64,000 bases of DNA from contig NZ_CP131130.1 of NCBI RefSeq assembly GCF_033705735.1, forward strand, positions 186,001 through 250,000. Reading direction: 5' to 3'. Below the pieces are notes generated by a model. It had not been told where the DNA came from. It worked only from the letters and a program-made list of their open reading frames with translations, and ran no database searches. Source of the stretch: Shinella zoogloeoides. Its GTDB lineage: Bacteria; Pseudomonadota; Alphaproteobacteria; Rhizobiales; Rhizobiaceae. A program made the translations under genes and the position numbers. Positions 26,421 to 35,787 of the stretch are shown here, in pieces (within the stretch, counting starts at the first letter, position 1; every line of letters begins with the position of its first letter).

Positions 26421-28054
26421 TGGATTTCCATCTGCTGCTTGAACCGCTCGTATTGATGCGGAACGATCGTCTGCCGCTCGATCATGCGGTGGACGCGCGG
26501 CGGCTCGGTGCCGCGATGCAGGAGGCTCAGCTTCTCGCCGTTGGCGGCGTCCGCATGGGTGCGGCGCTGGTTGTGGCGCACATATTCCACCCAGGTCGGC
26601 ACGTGGTAGGTCTCCGTCCAGACCGTCGGGTTCTCCAGGTCGCGCATCAGCGCCCACTGGCCGGCGCCGTCGCGGATGCGGATGCGCCGCCGCTCGGTCA
26701 TGGTCTCCAGGAATTCGGGGATATCCGCTTCCGCGATCTCGTAGTCGATGAGGATGACGATAGGCCCGCTGCGCGGCTTCAGGTCGAGCGGCAGGTCCGG
26801 CTCGCTGAAGCGGCCCAGAGGATCGACATTGAGGCTCTGCAGTTCCGGCAGGCCGTAGCGAAGGCCGAGCGCCGCGCCGGCGATCATGACGACCGCGGAG
26901 GCGAGAAGCGCGGCCTGCGCGCCATGCGTGTCGGCCGTCGTGCCCCAGATCCAGCTTCCGGCGGCGATGCCGCCGAAGGTCGTCGTCTGGTAGAGCGAGA
27001 GCGCGCGGGCGACGACCCAGCGCGGCGTCGAGAGCTGGACGGTCGTGTTGAACAGCGAGAGCGCCATCACCCAGGAGGCGCCGGCGATCAGGAGCACCGC
27101 GCCGGTGAGGATGGCGGACGAGCTGAGCGCGCAGACGCTCGCACTCACCGCAAAGCCCGCAAAGGCAAGGCGCGCGATGGTCTCGCTGGTCAGGCGCTCG
27201 CGCACCGCGGCATTCATCAGCGCGCCGCTGATGGCGCCGAGCCCGAAACAGCCGAGCAGCACGCCGAAGGTGAGCGGCCCGCCGGCGACGAGATCGCGGG
27301 CGATCAGCGGCAGCAGCGAGAGGATGGAGCTGGTCGCAAGGCCGAAGGCGAAGCCGCGCAGCAGCACCTTGCCGATATTGGGCGACATGGAGACGTAGCG
27401 CAGGCCCGCCGAGATGGCGCGGCCGAAATCCTCGCGCGGCAAGGCGCGCGGCGAGATGTTGGGCTTCCAGCGGAAGAGCGCATAGAGCAGGGCGAAATAG
27501 CTGAGCGCGTTGGCGGCGAAGGCCGCCGCCGCGCCTGCGGCCGCGACGATCACGCCGCCGATGGCCGGGCCGACGCTGCGGGTGATGTTGAAGCCCATGC
27601 TGTTGAGCGAGACGGCGGCCGGCAGGTCCTCGCGCGGCACCATGTCGCCGACCGAGGCCTGCCAGGCCGGGTTGTTGAGGGCGGTGCCGCAGCCGATCAG
27701 GAAGGTGAAGGCGAGAAGCAGCCAGGGCGTGATGAGGCCGTACCACGCAAAGACCGTCAGAGCGATCGAGACCGCGAACATGAAACACTGCGCCGTCAGC
27801 ATCAGCCTGCGCCGGTCGAAATTGTCGGCAAGCGCCCCGGCGGCGACGGAGAAGAGCATGATCGGCAGCGAGGTGGAGGCCTGCACCAGCGCCACCATGT
27901 TGGCGGAGGAGGAGATCGAGGCCATCATCCAGGCCGCGCCGACGGACTGGATCAGCCCGCCGAAATTCGAGATCAGGCTGGCCGCCCAGATCAGCCGGAA
28001 GGTTTCGTTTCGGAAGGGGGCGAGGGGGGATGTCCGGTCCGGCACGATGGGCAC
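26417..28054 (-). CDS. MFS transporter of the MFS_3 (EntS-like) family with C-terminal alpha/beta domain
   Basis: 545 residues, about 11-12 membrane helices in residues 20-405. Segments such as GALADNFDRRRLML (loop 2-3 MFS signature), GCGTALNNPAWQASVGDMVPRE and NSMGFNITRSVGPAIGG fit the MFS_3 group related to enterobactin exporter EntS. After the last helix a soluble domain of about 125 residues (IVILIDYEIAEADIPEFLETM..WVEYVRHNQRRTHAD) resembles a dimeric alpha/beta barrel and is typical of long MFS_3 proteins. The start is GTG 28054; an ATG four bases upstream is in another frame. Substrate cannot be read. Confidence 0.87.
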   Translation of the reverse strand: MPIVPDRTSPLAPFRNETFRLIWAASLISNFGGLIQSVGAAWMMASISSSANMVALVQASTSLPIMLFSVAAGALADNFDRRRLMLTAQCFMFAVSIALTVFAWYGLITPWLLLAFTFLIGCGTALNNPAWQASVGDMVPREDLPAAVSLNSMGFNITRSVGPAIGGVIVAAAGAAAAFAANALSYFALLYALFRWKPNISPRALPREDFGRAISAGLRYVSMSPNIGKVLLRGFAFGLATSSILSLLPLIARDLVAGGPLTFGVLLGCFGLGAISGALMNAAVRERLTSETIARLAFAGFAVSASVCALSSSAILTGAVLLIAGASWVMALSLFNTTVQLSTPRWVVARALSLYQTTTFGGIAAGSWIWGTTADTHGAQAALLASAVVMIAGAALGLRYGLPELQSLNVDPLGRFSEPDLPLDLKPRSGPIVILIDYEIAEADIPEFLETMTERRRIRIRDGAGQWALMRDLENPTVWTETYHVPTWVEYVRHNQRRTHADAANGEKLSLLHRGTEPPRVHRMIERQTIVPHQYERFKQQMEIH

Positions 28055-28152
28055 TCATTCTCGACGCAGCGTTGTGTGCAATCTAGTCCATGGGACGAAA
28101 GCGGCAAGCCGGTGGCGGCGATTGTCTCGAAACTGTTCGTTTGTGGATTGGG

Positions 28153-28219
28153 CCGCCCCTCACCCTAGCCTTCTCCCCGCCTGTGGGGAGAAGGTGGCCG
28201 GCAGGCCGGATGAGGGGCC
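28153..28219. repeat. RIME-like intergenic repeat
   Basis: One unit with arms GCCCCTCACCC/GGATGAGGGGC around a CTTCTCCCC-gcctgt-GGGGAGAAG stem and a GGCCGGCAGGCC segment; closely similar to the fourth unit near 7128-7187. It lies in the 338-bp gap between divergent MFS and rimP, upstream of the rimP promoter. Confidence 0.82.
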
Positions 28220-28257
28220 ATCATTGGGCGCTGGTGGGGACGGACGGAATGCCGAAC

Positions 28258-28286
28258 TTGCAATTCCGGCGAACCCGGTCTATATC
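28258..28286 (+). promoter_or_regulatory. Promoter of the rimP-nusA-infB operon
   Basis: -35-like TTGCAA (28258-28263), 17-base spacer, -10-like TATATC (28281-28286). Predicted start near 28293, about 100 bases upstream of rimP; the terminator hairpin at 28313-28344 lies within this leader. Confidence 0.6.
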
Positions 28287-28312
28287 ACCCTCAAATTCTT
28301 GATCGTCAGATG

Positions 28313-28344
28313 AAGAGTGGGCCCGCGAGGACCCGCTCTTTTTT
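28313..28344 (+). terminator. Intrinsic terminator in the rimP leader (possible attenuator)
   Basis: AAGAGTGGG (28313-28321) pairs with CCCGCTCTT (28332-28340), nine base pairs with one G-U, followed by six T. It sits about 20 bases after the predicted transcription start and about 50 bases before rimP. No plus-strand gene lies upstream to be terminated, so it most plausibly attenuates the operon. Confidence 0.65.
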
Positions 28345-28392
28345 ATTGCCCCGATCGAGCGCATCATAACGACTTTCCCGGGAGGGCATGTC

Positions 28393-29007
28393 ATGACCGA
28401 CACGACCCAGACAGAAATCGCCGCCGAACCGCGGCTCGTCGTCGAGACCGGCCTCGACCGGCGCGTTGCCGACATCATCGAGCCGACCATCGAGCAGATC
28501 GGCTACCGCCTCGTGCGGGTCCGGCTTTCCGCGCAGAACGGAGCGACGCTGCAGATCATGTGCGAGCGCCCGGACGGCACCATGACCGTCGAGGACTGCG
28601 AGCAGGTCTCCATGGCCGTCTCGCCGGTGCTCGACGTTGAGGATCCGATCGACAAGGCGTATCATCTGGAAGTGTCGTCGCCCGGCATCGACCGGCCGAT
28701 GGTCCGCAAGTCGGACTTTTCGCGGTGGCTCGGCCACCTGCTGAAATGCGAGACGTCGATCCTCGTCGACGGGCGCAAGCGCTTCCGCGGCAAGATCGTC
28801 GCGACCGACGAGAACGGTTTCACGCTGGAACGCGACCAGCCCGCCGCCGGCGACGAGCCGACGGTCGTCATCCCCTTCGCGGCGCTTGCCGAGGGCCGGC
28901 TGATCCTGACCGACGAGCTGATCCGCGACGCGCTGGCCGCCGACAAGAAGGCGAAGGCGGCGCAGGCCGCCAACCAGAACGACGAAGACGGCGACGACGA
29001 AGAATAG
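28393..29007 (+). CDS. rimP: Ribosome maturation factor RimP
   Basis: 204 residues; needed for 30S subunit maturation. Typical segments: [55 protein letters not shown] and an SH3-like C-terminal domain ([18 protein letters not shown]), followed by a Lys/Ala and acidic tail. SD GGAGGG lies six bases before ATG 28393; an out-of-frame ATG-TCA-TGA mini-ORF (28388-28396) overlaps the start. First gene of the nusA-infB operon. Confidence 0.95.
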   Translation: MTDTTQTEIAAEPRLVVETGLDRRVADIIEPTIEQIGYRLVRVRLSAQNGATLQIMCERPDGTMTVEDCEQVSMAVSPVLDVEDPIDKAYHLEVSSPGIDRPMVRKSDFSRWLGHLLKCETSILVDGRKRFRGKIVATDENGFTLERDQPAAGDEPTVVIPFAALAEGRLILTDELIRDALAADKKAKAAQAANQNDEDGDDEE

Positions 29008-29122
29008 TTTGTGAGTGCGTTCCGCCCTTGCGGCGGAGCGGAGAGGACGGAACCGGAGCGGCGCGCCGCCCCATAGATGCCGGCGGCAAGGCCCCGGCTC
29101 GAGACCATGGAGACCTGAGACA

Positions 29123-30721
29123 ATGGCAGTCAGTGCGAACCGGCTTGAGCTTCTGCAGATCGCGGATGCCGTGGCCCGTGAAAAGGTCATCGACCGTGAG
29201 ATCGTGCTTGCCGCGATGGCCGACGCCATCCAGAAGGCGGCCCGCTCGCGTTACGGCACGGAATCCAACATCCGCGCCGACATCAATTCCAAGACCGGCG
29301 AAATCCGCCTCCAGCGCCTGCTGGAAGTCGTCGAGCACGCCGAAGATTACTCGACCCAGATCCCGCTGGAACTGGCGCGCGACCGCAACCCGGACGCCAA
29401 GCTCGGCGATTTCATCGCCGACCCGCTGCCGCCGATGGATTTCGGCCGCATCGCCGCCCAGTCGGCCAAGCAGGTCATCGTGCAGAAGGTGCGCGAAGCC
29501 GAGCGTGACCGCCAGTACGACGAATACAAGGACCGCATCGGCGAGATCGTCAACGGCACGGTCAAGCGCGTCGAATACGGCAACGTCATCGTCGACCTCG
29601 GCCGTGGCGAAGGCATCATCCGCCGCGACGAGATGATCCCGCGCGAGAACATGCGCTACGGCGACCGCGTCCGCGCCTATGTCTACGACGTGCGCCGCGA
29701 GCAGCGCGGCCCGCAGATCTTCCTGTCGCGCACCCATCCGCAGTTCATGGTGAAGCTCTTCACCATGGAAGTGCCGGAAATCTACGACGGCATCATCCAG
29801 ATCAAGTCGGTCGCCCGCGACCCCGGCTCGCGCGCCAAGATCGCCGTCATCTCGAACGACTCGTCGATCGATCCGGTCGGCGCCTGCGTCGGTATGCGCG
29901 GCTCGCGCGTCCAGGCCGTCGTCGGCGAACTGCAGGGCGAGAAGATCGACATCATTCCGTGGTCGCAGGACCCGGCCTCCTTCATCGTCAACGCCCTGCA
30001 GCCGGCGGAAGTCGCCAAGGTCGTTCTGGACGAGGATGCCGAGCGCATCGAAGTCGTCGTTCCGGACGAGCAGCTCTCGCTCGCCATCGGCCGCCGCGGC
30101 CAGAACGTGCGCCTCGCCTCGCAGCTCACCGGCTGGGATATCGACATCCTGACGGAAGCCGAAGAGTCCGAGCGCCGCCAGAAGGAATTCAACGAGCGCA
30201 CCAACCTCTTCATGGAATCGCTCGACGTCGATGAGATGGTCGGTCAGGTTCTGGCTTCGGAAGGCTTTGCCGCCGTTGAAGAGCTTGCCTATGTCGATCT
30301 CGACGAAATCGCCTCCATCGACGGCTTCGACGAAGACACGGCCCAGGAAATCCAGACCCGCGCCCGCGAATATCTCGAGCGCATCGAGGCCGAGATGGAT
30401 GCCAAGCGCAAGGAACTCGGCGTCGCCGATGAGCTGCGCCAGATCGACGGCATGACGGGCCAGATGCTCGTCGCCCTCGGCGAGGACGGCATCAAGACGA
30501 TCGAGGACTTCGCCGGCTGCGCCGCCGACGACCTCGTCGGCTGGACCGAGCGCAAGGACGGCGAGACGAAGAAGTTCGAGGGTCTCTTCTCGAAGTTCGA
30601 GGTCTCCCGCGCCGAGGCCGAGGCCATGATCGTGCAGGCCCGCCTTGCGGCCGGCTGGATCACGGAAGAGGACCTCGCCACCGAGGAAGAGGCCGTGGAA
30701 GGCGCCGAGCAGGACGCCTGA
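29123..30721 (+). CDS. nusA: Transcription termination/antitermination factor NusA
   Basis: 532 residues. N-terminal RNA polymerase-binding domain ([23 protein letters not shown]), S1 domain (about 130-200, [21 protein letters not shown]), two KH domains ([24 protein letters not shown] and [20 protein letters not shown]), and C-terminal helical repeats including a C-terminal AR-like module (residues about 365-510) with an acidic end. ATG 29123 follows a 115-base spacer after rimP. It controls pausing, termination and antitermination, and in other bacteria affects its own operon. Confidence 0.96.
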   Translation: MAVSANRLELLQIADAVAREKVIDREIVLAAMADAIQKAARSRYGTESNIRADINSKTGEIRLQRLLEVVEHAEDYSTQIPLELARDRNPDAKLGDFIADPLPPMDFGRIAAQSAKQVIVQKVREAERDRQYDEYKDRIGEIVNGTVKRVEYGNVIVDLGRGEGIIRRDEMIPRENMRYGDRVRAYVYDVRREQRGPQIFLSRTHPQFMVKLFTMEVPEIYDGIIQIKSVARDPGSRAKIAVISNDSSIDPVGACVGMRGSRVQAVVGELQGEKIDIIPWSQDPASFIVNALQPAEVAKVVLDEDAERIEVVVPDEQLSLAIGRRGQNVRLASQLTGWDIDILTEAEESERRQKEFNERTNLFMESLDVDEMVGQVLASEGFAAVEELAYVDLDEIASIDGFDEDTAQEIQTRAREYLERIEAEMDAKRKELGVADELRQIDGMTGQMLVALGEDGIKTIEDFAGCAADDLVGWTERKDGETKKFEGLFSKFEVSRAEAEAMIVQARLAAGWITEEDLATEEEAVEGAEQDA

Positions 30722-30796
30722 CCGGCGTCCCGCGCGGTTCGACATGCCGTTGGCCACGTTGCACAGCGGTTTGCGTTGGCAAGAGCGGAAACCTAT

Positions 30797-31450
30797 ATGG
30801 GCAAGAAGGACGACGGCGTGAACGACCGCATGTGCATCGTGACGCGCGAAAGCGGCGATGCGGATGACCTCATCCGCTTCGTCGCAGGTCCCGACGGCAG
30901 CGTCGTGCCGGACCTGAAGCGTGAACTCCCCGGACGTGGATGCTGGGTGAAAGCCGAACGGGCGATCGTCGACAAGGCGGTCGCCAGGAAGCTTTTCGCG
31001 CGCGCGTTGAGGGCGGACGCCAAGGCGGGCCCGGAGCTCGGGGCCGATGTGGACCGGCTTATCGCGGCCCAGCTCGGCGGCATGATGAACATGGCGCGCA
31101 AGGCCGGCCAGTTCATCACCGGCTCGACGAAGGTCGATCAGGCGGTGCGCTCTTTGGCCGCCCTTGCGGTGTTCCATTCGACGGACGCGGCAGAGGACGG
31201 CGTGAGAAAGATAGACCAGGCGAGGAAGGCTGCAAGCTTCCTTACCGAGGACGAAACGGAAATACCCTCCTTCAGGCTCTTCTCCGAGGGCGAATTGGAG
31301 GGCCTTTTGGGCCAGAATGCTTTTATCCATGCCGCAGCGCTTGCAGGGCAGGCGGGTGAGGGTGTAGTGAAGCGCGCAATCATGCTCGAAAAATACCGGG
31401 GCGGCGCCCGGGTGGGGGCACATGGCGGCGCTGGCCAGCCAAACCAATGA
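30797..31450 (+). CDS. YlxR-family RNA-binding protein fused to an L7Ae-like domain
   Basis: 217 residues from ATG 30797. The N-terminal YlxR/DUF448 domain (about 5-90) carries RMCIVTRESG, LIRFVAGPDG and LPGRGCWVKAER, the family's RNA-binding signature. The second half (about 90-190: AQLGGMMNMARKAGQFITGSTKVDQAV..) looks like a ribosomal L7Ae/L30e-type domain, which firmicutes encode as the separate gene ylxQ between ylxR and infB. A TTG at 30776 is an alternative start. It sits between nusA and infB, as expected. Confidence 0.9.
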   Translation: MGKKDDGVNDRMCIVTRESGDADDLIRFVAGPDGSVVPDLKRELPGRGCWVKAERAIVDKAVARKLFARALRADAKAGPELGADVDRLIAAQLGGMMNMARKAGQFITGSTKVDQAVRSLAALAVFHSTDAAEDGVRKIDQARKAASFLTEDETEIPSFRLFSEGELEGLLGQNAFIHAAALAGQAGEGVVKRAIMLEKYRGGARVGAHGGAGQPNQ

Positions 31451-31553
31451 CGCGGTCACCGGCTTTCGCCGGCCGCTATCGCATTGGACGAAAACAATTG
31501 AACGACAGGGTCTGGTGATACGCATCCGGCCCTGATCTTAGGAACGGAACGGA

Positions 31554-34208
31554 ATGACCGACAACAAAGACGACAAGACGATCAGCGTGGCGGGCAAGAA
31601 GACCCTGAGCCTGAAGCCTTCCGGCGTCCAGCAGGGCACCGTGCGCCAGGACATGGGTCGTGGCCGCACGAAGGCCGTTGTGGTCGAGACCCGCAAGCGC
31701 CGCATCAACCGCCCGGAAGACGAGCGTCCCGTGACCCCGGTCGCGCCGGTGCAGCGCCAGCCCGAGCCGCAGCAGTCGCGTCCCGTGCAGCAGCCCTCGC
31801 GCCCGGCCCACCAGCCGCAGGCCGAGCAGAGCCGCCCGCGCGTCGGCGTCGTGCTGAACCAGCTTTCGCCCGATGAGGTCGAGGCCCGTCGCCGCGCGCT
31901 TGCAGAAGCGCAGATCCGCGACGCCGCCGAAGCGCGCCAGCGCGCCGAGGACGAGGCCCGCCGCAAGGTGGAAGAGGAAGCCCGTCAGAAGGCCGAGGAA
32001 GAAGCCCGCATCATCCGCGAGAAGGAAGAGGCCGAGCGCCGCGCCGCCGAGGCCGCCGCACCGGCGCCTGTCGCCGCGGAAGAGGTTGTCCCGCAGCCGG
32101 TGGCAAAGCCCGCCGCTGCCGCGGAGGCCCGCCCGCAGCCCGGCCGCACGCCGGTCCCGGCGCCTGCCGCAACCCCGCTCGCCGGCCGTGGCCGCCGTGA
32201 AGCCGATGAGGACGATGACAAGCGTCCGCGCGGTGGCGCGCCTGCCAACCGCGGCGCCGTCAAGCGCCCGGAACCGGCAAAGGTCCCGGCCCGTCCGAAG
32301 GCCGACGACGGTCGCCGCCAGGGCAAGCTGACGCTGACCACCGCGTCGAGCGACGAGGATGGCGCGCAGCGCGGTCGTTCGCTGTCGGCCATGCGCCGCC
32401 GCCAGGAGAAGTTCAAGCGCAGCCAGATGCAGGAGACCCGCGAAAAGGTCATGCGCGAAGTCATCCTTCCGGAAACCATCACCATCCAGGAACTGTCACA
32501 GCGCATGTCCGAACGCGCCGTCGACGTCATCAAGTACCTGATGAAGGAAGGTCAGATGATGAAGCCCGGCGATCTGATCGACGCCGACCTGGCTGAACTC
32601 ATCGCCGGCGAATTCGGCCACACGGTCAAGCGCGTCTCGGAATCCGACGTCGAAGAAGGCATCTTCAACGTCGCCGACGAAGAAGGCGATCTGGAATCCC
32701 GTCCGCCGATCGTGACCATCATGGGCCACGTCGACCACGGCAAGACCTCGCTGCTCGACGCCATCCGCCACGCCAACGTGGTTGCCGGCGAAGCCGGTGG
32801 CATCACGCAGCATATCGGCGCCTACCAGGTCGAGCAGGATGGTCACAAGATCACCTTCATCGATACGCCCGGCCACGCCGCCTTCACCGCCATGCGTGCC
32901 CGCGGCGCGCAGGCGACCGACATCGCGATCCTCGTGGTGGCGGCCGACGACAGCGTGATGCCGCAGACGATCGAGTCCATCAACCACGCCAAGGCGGCGG
33001 GTGTTCCGATCATCGTGGCGATCAACAAGGTCGACAAGCCGACGGCGGACGTCCAGCGCGTTCGCACGCAGCTCCTCCAGCACGAGGTCTTCGTCGAATC
33101 CATGGGCGGCGAGACGCTCGACGTGGAAGTGTCGGCTAAGAACGGCACGAACCTCGACAAGCTGCTCGAAGCCATCCTGCTGCAGGCCGAAATCCTCGAT
33201 CTCAAGGCGAACCCGAACCGCACGGCGGAGGGCGTCGTCGTCGAAGCCCAGCTCGACCGCGGTCGTGGCTCCGTGGCGACGGTTCTCGTCCAGACGGGTA
33301 CGCTCAAGCCGGGTCAGATCATCGTCGCCGGCGACCAGTGGGGCCGTGTGCGCGCGCTCGTCAACGACAAGGGCGAACACGTCAAGGACGCCGGCCCCTC
33401 CATGCCGGTCGAGGTTCTCGGTCTTTCCGGCACGCCGGCTGCGGGCGACAAGTTCGCGGTCGTCGAGAACGAAGGCCGTGCCCGCGAGATCTCCGAATAC
33501 CGCCAGCGCCTCGCCCGCGAAAAGCAGGTGGCGCGCCAGACGGGTTCGCGCGGCTCGCTCGAGCAGATGATGAACCAGCTCCAGAATTCCGGCCTCAAGG
33601 AATTCCCGCTGCTCATCAAGGGCGACGTGCAGGGCTCCATCGAAGCCATTGCCGGCGCGCTCGACAAGCTCGGCACGGACGAGGTGCGGGTCCGCATCGT
33701 CCATTCCGGCGCCGGCGCCATCACCGAGTCGGACATTTCGCTCGCCGAAGCGTCCAACGCCGCCATCATCGGCTTCAACGTCCGTGCGAATGCACAGGCC
33801 CGCTCGCTTGCCGAGCGCCAGGGCATCGAAATCCGCTACTACAACATCATCTACGACCTGGTGGATGACGTGAAGGCGGCGATGTCGGGTCTCCTGTCGC
33901 CGGAGCGCCGCGAAACCTTCCTCGGCTATGCCGAGATCCTCGAGGTGTTCAACATCACGAAGATCGGCAAGGTCGCGGGTTGCCGCGTCACGGAAGGCAA
34001 GGTCGAGCGTGGTTCGGGCGTCCGCCTCGTGCGCGACAACGTCGTCATCCACGAAGGCAAGCTCAAGACGCTCAAGCGCTTCAAGGACGAGGTCTCGGAA
34101 GTCAATGTCGGCCAGGAATGCGGCATGGCCTTCGAGAACTACGAAGACATCCGCGTCGGCGACCAGATCGAATGCTTCCGCGTGGAGCACGTCACGCGCA
34201 CGCTGTAA
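31554..34208 (+). CDS. infB: Translation initiation factor IF-2
   Basis: 884 residues. A long charged N-terminal region (about 1-300) contains Pro/Gln-rich stretches, a run of Ala/Arg/Glu helix ([18 protein letters not shown]) and an IF2-N domain, followed by the G domain: [15 protein letters not shown] (G1, near residue 391), DTPGHAAF (G3), NKVDKP (G4), then domains II to IV ending [18 protein letters not shown]. The GTPase recruits initiator tRNA to the 30S subunit. A strong intrinsic terminator begins 22 bases after the stop codon. Confidence 0.96.
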   Translation: MTDNKDDKTISVAGKKTLSLKPSGVQQGTVRQDMGRGRTKAVVVETRKRRINRPEDERPVTPVAPVQRQPEPQQSRPVQQPSRPAHQPQAEQSRPRVGVVLNQLSPDEVEARRRALAEAQIRDAAEARQRAEDEARRKVEEEARQKAEEEARIIREKEEAERRAAEAAAPAPVAAEEVVPQPVAKPAAAAEARPQPGRTPVPAPAATPLAGRGRREADEDDDKRPRGGAPANRGAVKRPEPAKVPARPKADDGRRQGKLTLTTASSDEDGAQRGRSLSAMRRRQEKFKRSQMQETREKVMREVILPETITIQELSQRMSERAVDVIKYLMKEGQMMKPGDLIDADLAELIAGEFGHTVKRVSESDVEEGIFNVADEEGDLESRPPIVTIMGHVDHGKTSLLDAIRHANVVAGEAGGITQHIGAYQVEQDGHKITFIDTPGHAAFTAMRARGAQATDIAILVVAADDSVMPQTIESINHAKAAGVPIIVAINKVDKPTADVQRVRTQLLQHEVFVESMGGETLDVEVSAKNGTNLDKLLEAILLQAEILDLKANPNRTAEGVVVEAQLDRGRGSVATVLVQTGTLKPGQIIVAGDQWGRVRALVNDKGEHVKDAGPSMPVEVLGLSGTPAAGDKFAVVENEGRAREISEYRQRLAREKQVARQTGSRGSLEQMMNQLQNSGLKEFPLLIKGDVQGSIEAIAGALDKLGTDEVRVRIVHSGAGAITESDISLAEASNAAIIGFNVRANAQARSLAERQGIEIRYYNIIYDLVDDVKAAMSGLLSPERRETFLGYAEILEVFNITKIGKVAGCRVTEGKVERGSGVRLVRDNVVIHEGKLKTLKRFKDEVSEVNVGQECGMAFENYEDIRVGDQIECFRVEHVTRTL

Positions 34209-34230
34209 GCTGCCGGCGATCAGATCATCA

Positions 34231-34267
34231 TGCGGGCGCCGGACATTTTCGGCGCTCGCATTTTTTT
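34231..34267 (+). terminator. Strong intrinsic terminator between infB and rbfA
   Basis: 11-base stem (34231-34241 with 34250-34260; one G-U pair), eight-base loop GACATTTT, then seven T. It lies inside what is usually one operon, 13 bases before the rbfA ATG, and would leave rbfA-truB dependent on read-through or a separate promoter. Confidence 0.85.
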
Positions 34268-34280
34268 GAAGGTGACCACC

Positions 34281-34691
34281 ATGACCAGAGCAACATCCTC
34301 GGCGCCGTCGCAACGCATGCTGCGCGTGGGCGAACAGGTGCGCGCGGCGATCACCCAGGTGCTCCAGCGCGGCGAAGTGCGCGATCCGCTGTTGGAGAAG
34401 ACCGTGATCTCCATCTCGGAAGTGCGCATGTCGCCCGACCTGAAGCACGCGACCGCTTATGTCACGCCGCTCGGCGTGAAGGACCACGAGGCGGTGATCG
34501 AGGCGCTCAACCGCAATGCGAAGTTCATCCGCGGCCGTCTCGGCCCGCAGCTTCGCCAGATGAAGTATATGCCGGACGTGCGCTTCCGCGACGATACCAG
34601 CTTCGACAACTACAAGAAGATCGACGACCTCCTGCGCTCGCCGGAAGTCGCTCGCGATCTTGACGCCGAAGACGGCGACGACGATCAATAA
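34281..34691 (+). CDS. rbfA: Ribosome-binding factor A
   Basis: 136 residues; 30S maturation factor with a KH-like fold. [44 protein letters not shown] and [24 protein letters not shown] are typical. The acidic tail DAEDGDDDQ is common in rhizobia. ATG 34281 has a GAAGGTG SD that directly follows the terminator T-tract. Followed by truB after 12 bases. Confidence 0.95.
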   Translation: MTRATSSAPSQRMLRVGEQVRAAITQVLQRGEVRDPLLEKTVISISEVRMSPDLKHATAYVTPLGVKDHEAVIEALNRNAKFIRGRLGPQLRQMKYMPDVRFRDDTSFDNYKKIDDLLRSPEVARDLDAEDGDDDQ

Positions 34692-34703
34692 TCCAGGATA
34701 CAG

Positions 34704-35636
34704 ATGTCCAGACCCCGCAAACCCAAGGGCCGGCCGGTTTCCGGCTGGCTGATCCTCGACAAGCCGTTCGACTTCGGCTCGACCGAGGCCGTCTCCAAGA
34801 TCAAGTGGCTGTTCAAGGCGCAGAAGGCCGGCCATGCCGGCACGCTCGATCCGCTCGCCTCCGGCATGCTGCCGATCGCGCTGGGCGACGCCACCAAGAC
34901 CGTTCCCTATGTCATGGACGGCCGCAAGATCTACGAATTCACGGTGACCTGGGGCGAGGAGCGCACGACGGACGACCTCGAGGGCGAGGTGACGCAGACA
35001 TCCGGCAAGCGCCCGACCGCCGACGAGATCACCGCGATCCTCGGCGACTATACCGGCGTCATCCGGCAGGTTCCCCCGCAGTTCTCCGCCATCAAGATCG
35101 ACGGCGAGCGCGCCTATGACCTCGCCCGCGAAGGCGAGACGGTCGAGATCCCCTCGCGCGAGGTGGAAATCCATCGCCTGACATTGGTGGGCTCGGACGA
35201 AAATACGGCCGCCTTCGAGGTCGAATGCGGCAAGGGCACCTATGTGCGCGCGCTCGCCCGTGACTTCGGCCGCCAGCTCGGCTGCTACGGCCATATCTCG
35301 GCGCTACGCCGCACCTTCGTCGCCCCCTTCGGCGAGGATGACATGGTGCCGCTCGCGGACCTGACGGCGCTGGAGAAGATCGAGGACGACGCAGAACGGC
35401 TTGCGGCGCTCGACGCCTTCCTCATCGATACCGGCGAGGCCCTGTCGAGCCTGCCGCAGATCGTCGTCAACGATGACCAGGCGCACCGCCTGCGCATGGG
35501 CAACCCGATCATCGTCCGCGGCCGCGATGCGCCCGTTTCGGCGGACGAGGCCTATGCCACGGCGCGCGGAAAGCTGATCGCCATCGGCGAGATCGGCGGC
35601 GGCGAGTTCCGTCCCAAGCGGGTTTTCGCAGGCTAA
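34704..35636 (+). CDS. truB: tRNA pseudouridine(55) synthase TruB
   Basis: 310 residues. The catalytic Asp is Asp49 in [65 protein letters not shown] and [15 protein letters not shown] are standard TruB segments, with a short C-terminal PUA-like domain. It makes pseudouridine at position 55 of the tRNA T-loop. Same strand and close spacing as rbfA. Confidence 0.96.
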   Translation: MSRPRKPKGRPVSGWLILDKPFDFGSTEAVSKIKWLFKAQKAGHAGTLDPLASGMLPIALGDATKTVPYVMDGRKIYEFTVTWGEERTTDDLEGEVTQTSGKRPTADEITAILGDYTGVIRQVPPQFSAIKIDGERAYDLAREGETVEIPSREVEIHRLTLVGSDENTAAFEVECGKGTYVRALARDFGRQLGCYGHISALRRTFVAPFGEDDMVPLADLTALEKIEDDAERLAALDAFLIDTGEALSSLPQIVVNDDQAHRLRMGNPIIVRGRDAPVSADEAYATARGKLIAIGEIGGGEFRPKRVFAG

Positions 35637-35787
35637 TAATAAGGGGGCGGAACGAAACGCCTCCGACTTGATTTCACCACAAGCTATTGGCTTTATGGGC
35701 CGGCGAGGTCCGTTCTAGGACGGGCGCGGCGGCGCTTGGCCGGCGGGCCGGCTCGCAGGCGAGGGGTGAAGGGGCTGGCCGTTGACG

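Noticed and set aside
30722..30796. TTG start at 30776 for the YlxR protein
   Set aside because: The ATG at 30797 begins the conserved domain with less added sequence; TTG is kept only as an alternative.
32496..35294. 932-codon minus-strand frame opposite infB, rbfA and truB
   Set aside because: Covers three real genes and a terminator; shadow frame.
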